Assembly: GCF_002900365.1 (NCBI RefSeq)
Contig: NZ_CP025979.1
Location: 2,232,001-2,296,000 of the forward strand
Source of the DNA: Escherichia marmotae
GTDB lineage: Bacteria > Pseudomonadota > Gammaproteobacteria > Enterobacterales > Enterobacteriaceae
Direction of reading: 5' to 3'
Length of the DNA: 64,000 bases
Below the pieces are notes generated by a model. It ran no database searches and had not been told where the DNA came from. It worked only from the letters and a program-made list of their open reading frames with translations. A program made the position numbers and the translations under genes. Below, one piece after another: positions 18,251-28,011 of this stretch. Position 1 is the first letter of the stretch. Each line of letters starts with the position of its first letter.

Positions 18251-21200
18251 TTTTTTCGAACCCTCTTCCACTTTTAGGTACTGGATTTTCTTCGGTTTTA
18301 AATAAAACTTCTGCCTGCTCAGCGGTAATACCGCTAACTGTTGCGTGATTAGATCCATTTGTTCCATTTGTCGAATTGAATACACCGTCTAAAATAATTT
18401 TTCCACCGGCTTTTTCTATGTCTGCGACCGTTGTTACACCAACAGTACCATTTTTGTACGGTTGAGCTAGAACCTCAATTGGGGCACCTGGCTTCGCTTG
18501 TGTAGACACCCCATTTAATGTTCCATCAGCATTTGTAGAAACTCCACTACCATGTGTAAATTGATCGGCAAGGCATGTGCCACCTCTACACACTAAATCA
18601 GTATCAGCCAAAATATCATGCAACCCCCACGGATCAATCCACCCCAGCGCATTCGGCGCATACCGGTAAAGATTTATCCCCCCCCGCCAACCCAATCGGG
18701 TCACTGCTCAAAAACCGTCCAGGCACATCCGGGTCGTAATACCTGAACAGATTATAATGCAGCCCGCTTTCCCTGTCATAATACTGCCCCGCCAGCCGCA
18801 GGTTTTGCTCAAATCCTCCCGGACCGCTGAGGTCCGCCTGCATCCGGCCCCACGCCTGCCAGCAGCCGTCCCACACCACCTTTCCCGTTTCATCCGTCAC
18901 CGTCCTTATCCGCAATGACGGGTCTGTCTGGTAGTGGTAAATATCCTCCCGGCCTGCACGTCGCTCTGCGCATGCCACCGGCACCGGGCTACGGGCGTCG
19001 CCGTAAATATAGGTCTTCCGGCTTTCGCCCGTCCGCTCCTCCAGCAGCCGCGTTCCCTGCCACAGAAAATGGGTTTCGTTTTCCGCCCTGTCCTGCATGT
19101 CGGTGCGCGTCACCTTGTGGGTCCGGCGGCCCAGCGCGTCGTAGCGGTAGTGCGTCGTCCGGTCGCCCGATATCACCCGCAGCAGATGACCGTCGGCGTC
19201 CCAAGCCAGCGTTTTCTCGCTGCGGCCCTCCCCGCGCAGGATGACCTGACCCCATTCATCGTATTCGTAACGGTATTTGCCCCACGCCCTGACGCGGTTG
19301 TCCGCCACCGTTTCGTACTCATTCACCGGGTTGCCCGCTTTATCCCAGTGAAAACGTTCCTGCACGCCCTGTGCCGGAGAGTGGCTGCGCAGCCAGCCTG
19401 CACGGTCGTAGTCATACAGCTCCGCACCGTGCGGCCCCGTCTCCATTATCAGCTCGCCGTCCGCGCTGTAGCGCCAGTCCTTCCGGTTCTCGCTTTCTTC
19501 CGCTGATGGAATGCCGCTCCCGGCGTACTCTCCCCGGATTATCCGCTGCCACGCCATCTGCCCGCTTCGCGTGTAACCGCTGTACTGCGTCAGTGCCCCC
19601 TGGCTGCGTATTATCTCCCGGTGCAGGCCGTCACGCGTGATGTCACTCACCAGCCTGCCGTTATACCGGATACCCTGCACGTGCCCGCTACCGTACATCA
19701 GCCATTCCGTCTTTCTGCCGTCCGGCAGCGTCAGGCTCTCCGGGTTGCCCAGCGCATCGCGCCGGTAACGAATCGCCCCCTGTGCGCCCTGTTCTGCCGT
19801 CAGCATCCCGGCCCGGTCGTAGTCAAACGCCACCCGGTCTGCCGCCACCCCTTCCGCTGCCCCGGCCTCCGTCGGCGTCAGCACCACCTCCATCACCTGG
19901 TCCAGACGGTTATAGCCGTAGCGCCGTTCACTGTGGCCGCTGATGGCCGCCGTCAGCCTCCCTGCCGCGTCATGCTCGTAGCGCGTGTGCCGCTCACCGC
20001 CCAGGCTCCCCCGCTGCGTGATGCCCGTAAGCTGGTTATGCTGCCAGTGGTACACCCGCGCCGTGCCGTCCGGCCTGCGCTCTTCTTGCACCCGGCCCGC
20101 CGCATCGTGCGCAAAGCGGTACGCCGCCCCGTTGCCGTTTATCAGCCCCAGCAGTTCACCGTATTCACCGTACTCCTGCCGCTCCTGCCGCCCTTCCGCA
20201 TCGGTGTACGAGGCGGTGAAGCCCTCCGGCGTGTACGTCCACCCCTCCGTCGCCCCCGACGGCTGAACATGCCGCGTCAGCCGGTTCAGCGCGTTCCACT
20301 CGTAATGTTCACTTTTCAGGTCCGGGCGCGTCACCGTCTGCGGCAGGCCCGTCACCGTATGCGTGACACGCGTCGTCTGTCCCAGCGCATCCGTGATGTG
20401 AACCAGCCAGCCATCCTCACTGTAGCCATAGCGTGTGGTTTTACCTGAACAGTCGGTGTACGCCAGCAGTTCGCCCCGCGTGCTGTATTCCGGGTGCGAG
20501 ACGCCGCCGCGCGCATCCGTCACTTTTACCGGCTGGCCGTCTGCGCCGTATTCCACCTCTGTGATGTGGTTTTCCGGGTCAGCTCGTTTCACCATCCGGT
20601 AATGGGCATCGTACTCCGTGCGCCACTCTCGGCCATCGTCCAACCGCACCCGGCTTAACAGCGAGGCGTTGCCGTACCACTCCAACACCGTTTCGCGTCC
20701 CAGCGTATCCGTCACCTTCACCGGGCGGCTTAATACGTCATATTCCATGTGGGTTTCAGCGCCGTCCGGGCCTTTGACGGCTACCGGCCAGTTATTACCG
20801 TTGTACTCGTAGTGATATTCGCCACCGTCGGTATCCACATAGCGCGTTACGCTGCCCTGCGGCGTGTAGTACCAGTGGCGCTCACGTCCCCGCGTGTCCG
20901 TCACCACCGTATGCCCGCCTTCCGGGGCATACACAAAACGCCAGGCCGCGCCGCGACTGTTGCTGTGTTCCACCACCCGCTGCGTACCGTTCACTTCGGC
21001 ATAACGGTAACGGCAGACAAAACCCGTGGCGTTGGCATGTTCCGTCATCCGTCCATCGGTATAGGCAAAACGGCGCACCATCGCGCCGCCACGGTTCGTG
21101 ACAGAGGCCAGATAACCGTTGTCATCGTAGCCATAATGCACCAGCCAGCCACCGCTGCCACCCTGTAGCTCTTCAATACCTGACAGGCGAGTATGGCCAT

Positions 21201-22362
21201 TCACCTCTGTGTAATGCATAAGCAACAGATGACCGGCATCGTCCCCCATCCGCTGTAACTTGCCGTGCTGCCACTCAAAGCGGATCGCTTGTTGCTGGCT
21301 GTCTTCCATGCGCGATAGTCGCATCACACCGTTACCATCCGGGCGGCCAAAGAGGTAAAAGTCCATCTCTGGGGTGTGTGCTACATAAAATCCATCATCA
21401 AGACGAGACAGGTACAACTTTTCTGCTGGGTCGTACCACTGCTGGCCCAGGTTCAGCGGCTGCGAGTGATGCTCTCGTCCCTGACGATCGGTGTAAATCA
21501 GCCCATTTTCCGTTTCCTGTAACGTCAGTTCCCACGGCATTCTCCAGCCACCGCCCAACATTCCCTGTCTTTCCAGCGCACTGGAATAGAACCGCTGGCA
21601 CACGATCGGTAAGCGACCCGGTAGAACAAAATCTGTTTCATCGTCCGGCAGCAATACCTTGCGACCATCGGTGACGTCTACCGGAAAACCGAATAGCCCT
21701 GCCGCATAGCTGATGGCCGCATTCGTGGCAACAAAACCGGCAAAATAGCCCGCCGAAAACTTCAGGACGCAACGCCAGGTTGAGATACTCATCTTGCTTA
21801 AAGCCGCACCTAGTCCCCCCAAAAAACCGGCCGCCATAAACAGCCAGCCTGTCGATATCCGCCAGCTATCTGGTACCTCCGGGGTTATTGGCAGGTAAGC
21901 CTTTGCACCTCCACCTAAGAAAACGTTGTCAGAACCATCACTGATTTTCGCGTCACACTGCGTCCTGTCCCCTTTGCGCGCTGCCGCCTTACTGTTTATG
22001 AAAATGTTCGTGGAGCCCTCTGCTACCCGCGTCACTGGAGGGTGTTTTTCGCACGTTGCGGTACTGCGTTCGACTATTGCTGCCTTCCGACTGTTGGTGA
22101 AGACGTTATGCGAGCCTTCCGTTATTTTTCCGGTAACAACTGTGTGCTTTCTCCCTTCTGCCTCTCCCACCTCCAGTATGCCGAGGCCTATTTTGCCAAT
22201 CAGGAACCCCATAAAAAGGCCAAGAAAAAAACCACACCCAAAAATTACCAGGGCAGCAGATGCCACTGCAATAAACACCGCTCCAACAATGGCCCCTAAA
22301 ATAAAACCCATTGCTGCCTGAGTATGTTCTATTGGATCGTACAGCCGAGCCGCTTCATACAT
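18231..22362 (-). pseudogene. PAAR-Rhs T6SS effector, toxin tip out of frame because of a G8 run (second rhs)
   Basis: From ATG 22362 (RBS AAGGA): prePAAR motif RLYDPIEHT, membrane helices at about 16-68, PAAR domain about 70-155 (ending NVFLGGG), a second hydrophobic pair, then the YD-repeat cage from about 235. The core ends GRFLSSDPIGLAGG. Here the minus strand has eight G (18678-18685): the core frame runs on to a stop after 1,242 codons, while the expected INLYRYAPNALGWIDPWGL and the toxin lie in the next frame (18231-18704). Seven G would join them. The roughly 125-residue tip after DPWGL begins HDILADTDLVCRGGTCLADQ and is not assigned to a function here. Delivery would be on VgrG with the Eag chaperone. 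Confidence 0.85.
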
Positions 22363-22600
22363 GAACTAATCCTTAAGGCGCTCCGCGCCTGATTTCCTTT
22401 TTAACGGCATAGCAAATTTTGAATAACATCCCTCTCGCGAAATAATGCCCCACAAAAATGTAAGTAAGCATATATATTTCATGGGGATTTTGTTAAACGG
22501 GATGACATTGTCTGACATCATTAAAACAACAAAAAGAAAGGCCATTCATTTACAGTCAACAACACCCTGTATATTATAAATGGAATATTTTATATTCTGT

Positions 22601-23050
22601 TTATATATCTCGCGTCACAAAGCTACTTAACCAATCACTCCATGATTGTATTTGCCCGGCATCCGGTTTTTGTTTGCTGGTCAGCGTAAAAATCAGTACC
22701 AGGCCATCCACGTTCACCTGAAACGCCGCCTGATACTGCCAGACAATACCTCCCTGTTTATGCGTTGCAGCAATCTGTTCGCCCTCTATAGCCTGTTCAC
22801 CACTGCCCAGCCTGGCAGTTTCTCGTTTAAGTACACGATGTTCTTTCAGCCGCTGTTTAAGTATTTTTAATTGTTGATCCACATATCCGGACAGTGTTTC
22901 ACCGGGTTTTAACTGTGCGCGAGTTATGCTCAGATTGATGAGTGAATTTTCTGGCCCACCTAAAACCAGCATATTCACGGTGTGATCACTGAATCCTTCC
23001 GGCATGGCAATACTGCCTTCGCTAAAATTAAGACGGGTATTTTTTGTCAT
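22601..23050 (-). CDS. EagR-type (DUF1795/DcrB-like) chaperone for the PAAR-Rhs effector
   Basis: 149 residues, no signal peptide, matching the DUF1795/DcrB fold of Eag chaperones: N-terminal LNFSEGSIAMPEGFSDHTVN, then LINLSITRAQLKPGE and the ending IQSWSDWLSSFVTRD. Eag proteins bind and shield the N-terminal transmembrane helices of prePAAR effectors before loading on VgrG, and the next gene on this strand is exactly such an effector. The start overlaps the preceding gene's stop (ATGA). A 238-bp AT-rich gap separates it from rhs. Confidence 0.85.
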   Translation of the reverse strand: MTKNTRLNFSEGSIAMPEGFSDHTVNMLVLGGPENSLINLSITRAQLKPGETLSGYVDQQLKILKQRLKEHRVLKRETARLGSGEQAIEGEQIAATHKQGGIVWQYQAAFQVNVDGLVLIFTLTSKQKPDAGQIQSWSDWLSSFVTRDI

Positions 23051-23544
23051 ATATTATCCTTTGGTTCAAAAATAATAGCAGCAAGGCAATCTCTATTTTT
23101 TTCTTTAAACCCAAACGATATTCCCCCCCAAGCAGATACGGAGGTAAATACCGTCTCATCATCCAGAGAGCCACCTCTTGGTGCTTGTGTGATTTTTAAT
23201 TGCGGATATTGAGCCTTTACTTCAGACAATGATACACAGGATCCACTGATATCCAGAACGAGTATCCCACTACGAGTAGCGATGCTACTGCGCCTTAAAT
23301 TAACCTTGTCAATTCTGATATTATCTAAAGCAGGTCAGGAACTTGAAAAAGATATCTGTATATCTGTTTTACTTTCTTCCTTAAAATGAACACCCATTAT
23401 TTTTTCAATACCCGGCCTGGTAAAGGAACGTTCATTCATAACTTCCGCAACCATTCCCCATAACTTTTTCATTTCAACCTCTGCATAGGCAATATTATAT
23501 GGAATAAGAATTAACAAACACAAAAATCTATTACTGATTATCAT
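23047..23544 (-). pseudogene. Exported protein with an in-frame TGA, probably a dead immunity gene
   Basis: One frame runs from ATG 23544 to the stop at 23047, broken only by TGA at 23335-23337. The first part has a signal peptide (SNRFLCLLILIPYNIAYAE) and a charged segment ending DIQISFSSS. After the stop it continues PALDNIRIDKVNLRR to FGFKEKNRDCLAAIIFEPKD. Read through, it would be a periplasmic protein of about 165 residues. It follows the short vgrG-linked ORF and precedes eagR with overlapping stop/start, the place of a periplasmic immunity protein. Family not recognised. Confidence 0.6.
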
Positions 23545-23722
23545 AATTTAGATCGTACCCATCACCATAGTAGCCGTAATAAGACTGCCCCCTTGCTGAA
23601 GTAACCTCTCCATTACCATAAATTTTCCCTATTACATTTCTGGCCTTTTCTGAATCTCCATCTTTAATCAAAACCAGAAATACATTAAGAATTTTTAGGT
23701 TTAGGTTAAACTGGTGGCTCAT
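23531..23722 (-). pseudogene. Short ORF overlapping the vgrG stop, likely C-terminal remnant of an effector
   Basis: 63 residues from ATG 23722, overlapping the vgrG end by 17 bp and the next gene by 14 bp. Reads MSHQFNLNLKILNVFLVLIK and ends with the tyrosine/glycine-rich YYGYYGDGYDLNYDNQ. It has no domain I recognise. Its place, straight after vgrG and before an exported protein, is where cargo effectors sit, so I infer a truncated effector C-terminus. A genuine small gene is the alternative. Confidence 0.4.
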
Positions 23723-25925
23723 TTTCCTTTATTGGCGATGGTGCAACTTCATCTGCTGTTAATACCTTTCCACCATCCGGGTTGATGTTCACCGGTGCGC
23801 CAATAATTGTCGTTCCGGCACTGGTGGTCTGCTGTAACGTTTTGCCGCAAATAACAATATTACCGTCTTTATCCATTACTATTGCTGACTCACCGCAGCG
23901 CAACGTTAGTTTCTCCCCAGCTTCCAGGCGATATTCCTTACCCACCAGAATAAACTGCATCAACTCCACAGTCAGATCGTCATTTTTTACAACAGTCGTG
24001 GTGCGGTTTTTGTTAATCGTATTCGTTTCATTTTTAATAATGGTTTTCGTCCGATCTGCCTTTACCGTGTGTGTTTCGTTATTTTTCACTACGGTATTCA
24101 GATCTTTTTCCGCAAGAAACTTCACTTCTTCCGCACCCGTTTTGTCATCAAAGCGCAGCATGTTTCCGTTCGTCGGCCCGCCCTTTAACGAGTGACTGAA
24201 TATCCCGCTCTGCGACGCCATGCCCGGTAGCCCCCACGGTGGCATGGTGTCCTGGTTGTAGGTGCGCCCGATGATTATCGGTAAATCCGGGTCACCATTT
24301 TTAAAGTCCACCAGTACTTCCTGGCCGATGCGCGGGATCTGGATCATGCCGAATCCTTTCCCCGCCCACGGATAGCTGACACGGATCCAGCAGGAGCTGT
24401 TTTCGTCATTGTTACCGTAACGATCCCAGCCAAACTGCACCTTCACCCGCCCATATTTATCCGTCCAGATTTCCTGCCCCGCCGGGCCGGTGACGATAGC
24501 GCTCTGCGGGCCTTTGGTGTGGGGTTTGCTCAGGGTTCGCTGTGGACGGTAAACTTCGCAGGTGGGGTGCAGTTCAAACGTGGTGACATAGGTAAAATGC
24601 TGGTTCTGACCGCTGTGCTGCGCATTATCCCGTAAAAACAGCGTGGTCTGTACCAACAGGTAATCCTGGTTAACTTCTGCCGTCGGATGATTCATCAGCG
24701 TGAAGGTGTAGCCCGTCATGAGGGTGCGGATATTTCCCGCCCCGCCAACACGGCTGCCGGGGCTGCGCTGTGCTTCCATACGAATGCGCGTCAGCATCTC
24801 ACCTTCTCCCGTAGTGAAGTAATCACCAGGCCATTCGTAATGCTCATATTCAGCATGACCGGTATCGCGCGGACTAGCTACGGTACTTTTCAGCAGCGAA
24901 CGTGGCTTCATAAAATCAAAATCGTCCAGCACCCACTTTCCAGTACGCAGCTTCTCACTGGCCGTAATGGTGTGGATAAACTCCTTATCCAGCTTCAGTC
25001 CTTCCTGGTGCCACTCCACCAGCGGCGAGTCCGGGCATGCTTTATGACCATTGATGGCATCAGCCAGCACCAGCGTGTGGCTGTTCTCACTGTGTTCAAA
25101 CCACCAGTAAATCCCCCATTCCTGCATCAGGCGCTGAATGAAATCAAAGTCAGTTTCACCGTACTGTACCTGCCAGGCGCGGGGCGGATAATTTTCCACC
25201 AGCCGCTTTTCCACCGGAAAGGAATATTCATCCAGTACTTCACTGAGAATATCCACCACGGTTTTGTTCTGGAAAGCTTTGTAGTCACTGGTGTGGGTCA
25301 GCAGTTTCAGCCACGGTTCAATGCGTAATTCATACGTGACCGAACGTCCCTCATGGCCGACTACCCGCGCAGCGGTCACCAGCCCGCTGATATACCGTTT
25401 TCCGCCACCGTCCAGTTCGATACTGACGCACAGATCTCTGCCCACCATCGGCTTGAGCGGCAGATTGGCGGCGGGCGAAACGTAGCCCAGGTTCAGGGTG
25501 TCTGGAGTTTTAAGCTGCACAGTGTAGGAAAACAGATTTCCAAGCCCTTCCGAACCATTCATCCCCGCGAACAACAGCATCTGCGGTGGCACCGCACTAC
25601 CGCTTACAGTGATGTTATGCGCCCCCGGTCCACCGGCTGCAAGCGACGCCACCGCATCCTGAACTGCGCCAGCCATATCCGAGATCCCTGCCGCCGCAGC
25701 GGCGGCCTGCGCTGCGGCTACCGCCGCTTTCACCAGTCCCGATGGTTCCGGCAGCGCACCAAACAGATCCGCTGCTGCCTGTTCTGCCATCTGTTCGGCT
25801 GCATCAGCTACATCTGTTGCGGCTGAACCTGCGCTTACAGCACTACTTTCTCCGGCTATTGGCGGCGTGGTGATGGCTGGCCCACCATTACTGCCAGATT
25901 TATTACCCGTAGATACAAAACTCAT
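23706..25925 (-). CDS. vgrG: VgrG/TssI spike protein with an Ala-rich N-terminal extension
   Basis: 739 residues. Residues about 1-108 are Ala/Gly/Ser-rich, partly helical (AAEQMAEQAAADLFGALP and a long Ala stretch), and precede the normal VgrG start (PQMLLFAGMNGSEGLGNLFSYT). Then come the gp27-like domain, the OB-fold gp5-like part with WTDKYGRVKVQFGWDR, and a beta-prism region with K/N/T repeats (NETHTVKADRTKTIIKNETN). The C-terminal tail ends KENEPPV with no added enzymatic domain. VgrG trimers cap the Hcp tube and carry PAAR proteins. RBS AAAGGAATAAATATC. Confidence 0.93.
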   Translation of the reverse strand: MSFVSTGNKSGSNGGPAITTPPIAGESSAVSAGSAATDVADAAEQMAEQAAADLFGALPEPSGLVKAAVAAAQAAAAAAGISDMAGAVQDAVASLAAGGPGAHNITVSGSAVPPQMLLFAGMNGSEGLGNLFSYTVQLKTPDTLNLGYVSPAANLPLKPMVGRDLCVSIELDGGGKRYISGLVTAARVVGHEGRSVTYELRIEPWLKLLTHTSDYKAFQNKTVVDILSEVLDEYSFPVEKRLVENYPPRAWQVQYGETDFDFIQRLMQEWGIYWWFEHSENSHTLVLADAINGHKACPDSPLVEWHQEGLKLDKEFIHTITASEKLRTGKWVLDDFDFMKPRSLLKSTVASPRDTGHAEYEHYEWPGDYFTTGEGEMLTRIRMEAQRSPGSRVGGAGNIRTLMTGYTFTLMNHPTAEVNQDYLLVQTTLFLRDNAQHSGQNQHFTYVTTFELHPTCEVYRPQRTLSKPHTKGPQSAIVTGPAGQEIWTDKYGRVKVQFGWDRYGNNDENSSCWIRVSYPWAGKGFGMIQIPRIGQEVLVDFKNGDPDLPIIIGRTYNQDTMPPWGLPGMASQSGIFSHSLKGGPTNGNMLRFDDKTGAEEVKFLAEKDLNTVVKNNETHTVKADRTKTIIKNETNTINKNRTTTVVKNDDLTVELMQFILVGKEYRLEAGEKLTLRCGESAIVMDKDGNIVICGKTLQQTTSAGTTIIGAPVNINPDGGKVLTADEVAPSPIKENEPPV

Positions 25926-25949
25926 GATATTTATTCCTTTAATATCGGA

Positions 25950-26321
25950 TTAGAATTTAGCGCCCGGCGGCCAGAAAAAATAAGAAATAACCCGCCACTG
26001 TCCATCTTTATAATGAAAAAAACATGTCAGATTTAAATCCCCCGGCAAATGCCAAAACATTTCTTTGATGGGGATATTTCTGAATTCAGGATTTGTTGAG
26101 CGATAGGTATTTTCAATTTCTATATAATATTCACCGACAAATTTATAACGAGGTTTTATAAATTCATACGCTGGCTGACCATAGTTATTTAATAGAACAT
26201 TCTCTTCAACTCCATTATACACACCACTCGCATTCAGATAAGCATGCCCAGGAATATCAGACATGTTATTTTTCGCCCCACCCACTATCAAAAAAATAAT
26301 CACAGCGTATATTAGTTTCAT
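25950..26321 (-). CDS. Exported protein, probable immunity partner of the metallopeptidase-like effector
   Basis: 123 residues. A short hydrophobic N-terminus (KLIYAVIIFLIVGGA) is a signal peptide or anchor; the remainder is a compact, aromatic-rich domain (YKFVGEYYIEIENTYR, FWHLPGDLNLTCFFHYKDGQW). The start overlaps the stop of the preceding HELGH gene (ATGA), so they are translationally coupled. Periplasmic location of the partner implies the toxin acts in the periplasm. No family recognised. Confidence 0.6.
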   Translation of the reverse strand: MKLIYAVIIFLIVGGAKNNMSDIPGHAYLNASGVYNGVEENVLLNNYGQPAYEFIKPRYKFVGEYYIEIENTYRSTNPEFRNIPIKEMFWHLPGDLNLTCFFHYKDGQWRVISYFFWPPGAKF

Positions 26322-27052
26322 TTTTTTACGCTTTTCACAAAAAAATTAGAACCCAGAACCATTCTATTTAACCGCTCAATGACATTTCCCATATAACGAG
26401 AGCGCAGCTCCATACCAATATTCATTAACGCACTGGCATCCCCGGAAAATGGGGTAGTTGCTTTATCTGCATCATCACTATAGTATTCATCAGTAAGATA
26501 TCCAATAATATGCCCAAGCTCGTGAGATAACCCTATTTGCTCATGGCAAACTTTTGATGAACCAAGACATTTAGCTGCAGCAACTATATCTTTAGAGTCA
26601 AGTTCCACGTATCGACTATTCCAGACAATGGAACTCTGACGAAAACTATTTGGATCATCATTATCAATTTTAAACACCACTACATCCCAATACCCATGAC
26701 GATCAGTCTGAATTATTTCTATTGTGAAAGGTAAATCCTTACCATTAAACTTACTGACAAACTCAGACTTCCCAGAAACGGATAAAAAAATCTTATTATT
26801 CCATGTTTGATTAATGACAAAAATAACTTTCCCATGAAAGGTATTTTTCTCCATATCTGTCCAATCAGTTTTTGCATCCCATCTTTTTATCCAATTATAT
26901 TTCCATCTCAGCAATAATGAGATTGCACCATTTTCACGGTCAATTCTTAAATCTCCCCAGGCATCATTGTCCCTGTTATATCGTTTATCCAGCATTAAGT
27001 CGTCATAAGCATCGTATGCCTGCTGAATAGCCTCATCATGAGAGTTACCCAT
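26318..27052 (-). CDS. Putative T6SS zinc-metallopeptidase effector
   Basis: 244 residues from ATG 27052, which sits five bases after a near-perfect AAGGAGG; the GTG two codons earlier overlaps that site. The motif SHELGHIIGYLTDEYY holds HExxH (His177, Glu178, His181) with an Asp/Glu shortly after as possible third zinc ligand. No signal peptide, transmembrane helix, PAAR or Hcp domain, so it is likely a cargo effector carried by the adjacent VgrG. Its coupled downstream neighbour is an exported small protein. Known precedent: the metallopeptidase domain of P. aeruginosa VgrG2b acts in the periplasm. Function here is inference. Confidence 0.6.
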   Translation of the reverse strand: MGNSHDEAIQQAYDAYDDLMLDKRYNRDNDAWGDLRIDRENGAISLLLRWKYNWIKRWDAKTDWTDMEKNTFHGKVIFVINQTWNNKIFLSVSGKSEFVSKFNGKDLPFTIEIIQTDRHGYWDVVVFKIDNDDPNSFRQSSIVWNSRYVELDSKDIVAAAKCLGSSKVCHEQIGLSHELGHIIGYLTDEYYSDDADKATTPFSGDASALMNIGMELRSRYMGNVIERLNRMVLGSNFFVKSVKK

Positions 27053-27243
27053 GTTCACCTCCTTATATTGCTATATATCCAATAAACCTGAAGATGATTG
27101 CTTACCCACCAATGCAGACGGGACTAGGGGTAGCCTGAAGTCAACAAATAGCAATCAACTTGAAGTTCAGGGGTATATTTGTTTCCCATCTACACGTTTA
27201 TCGTCATATTTTTGTATAGCTATTCTCAGCATTCGTGGGCACA

Positions 27244-28011
27244 TTATTTTTTCTCCAACCGCAGCGCATCCACATACCGCCCCTCGCTGTTCTGCTGCCA
27301 GAACCAGCCTTGCCCCTGCTGCGCCTGCGCCAGCATTTTGTCCGGCCAGCCTGGCCACGGCAGGTGGCGCACACCAGGCAATTCCACTATCGGCGCGTCC
27401 GGTAGCCCGGTGAGTTCCCGGCTACGCTGCGGTACACGTCGCAAGCCGCGCAGCCACTGCGCCCAGCGCGGCCCCGGCCGCCACATCGCCCACAGTTGAT
27501 CTGTCTGCTCTGCCAGCCGCCCGCAGCATTCTGTCTGTGGTGAGACATATACTGCCGCCAACTGCGCCAGCCAGTACAACCAGCCCTGCGTGTCATCCAG
27601 GCTCTCTTCCAGCCATTCCCGTCCGGCACGCTGATAAATCACCAGCGGCCACGGTCTGCCCGTACTGTCTCGCGATGCGGTCAATACTCCGGTCAGCCAT
27701 TCATCACGCCCGCCAATGGGGAGAAACCCCGGCGATAGCACAAAACTCCACGGCAATGGGTGGTGCTCCGGCAGCGTCTTTTTCTCACGCGGTGACAGGT
27801 GCATCCAGCCGTTGTTTGCTCCAGCCTTCGCAGCATCCGTTCCTTCCGGCAGAACAATATGCCGCCCCTGTCCCAGCCACGTCTGCTGGTTCAGCCATGC
27901 CTGCCACACCTGCGCTTCGTTCGCACTCACCCGCCAGCGCACGTAGTCCCGCTGGTCCGGCAGTCTGCCGAACATCGCCGGAGCCGATACTGCCGTAGCC
28001 CGGCGCATCAA
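27244..28011 (-). CDS. tagF: TagF, T6SS accessory/regulatory protein
   Basis: 255 residues with the TagF (DUF2094, SciT-like) pattern: start AMFGRLPDQRDYVRWRV, LSPGFLPIGGRDEWLTGVLTASRD in the middle, and a Trp-rich C-terminus. TagF is a post-translational repressor in Pseudomonas and Agrobacterium, acting with Fha; in this locus it lies directly behind tssM with overlapping stop/start (ATGA). A 185-bp gap with no clear gene follows before the metallopeptidase gene. Confidence 0.85.
   Translation of the reverse strand: MMRRATAVSAPAMFGRLPDQRDYVRWRVSANEAQVWQAWLNQQTWLGQGRHIVLPEGTDAAKAGANNGWMHLSPREKKTLPEHHPLPWSFVLSPGFLPIGGRDEWLTGVLTASRDSTGRPWPLVIYQRAGREWLEESLDDTQGWLYWLAQLAAVYVSPQTECCGRLAEQTDQLWAMWRPGPRWAQWLRGLRRVPQRSRELTGLPDAPIVELPGVRHLPWPGWPDKMLAQAQQGQGWFWQQNSEGRYVDALRLEKK

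Noticed and set aside
11456..22362. Large plus-strand open frames opposite the rhs genes
   Set aside because: They are shadows caused by the GC-rich, repetitive rhs core; no ribosome sites and no families.
27059..27243. Minus-strand open stretch ending KRVDGKQIYP between tagF and the metallopeptidase-like gene
   Set aside because: It is the continuation of a frame shadowing tagF; the part beyond tagF has only about 25 codons and no convincing start.
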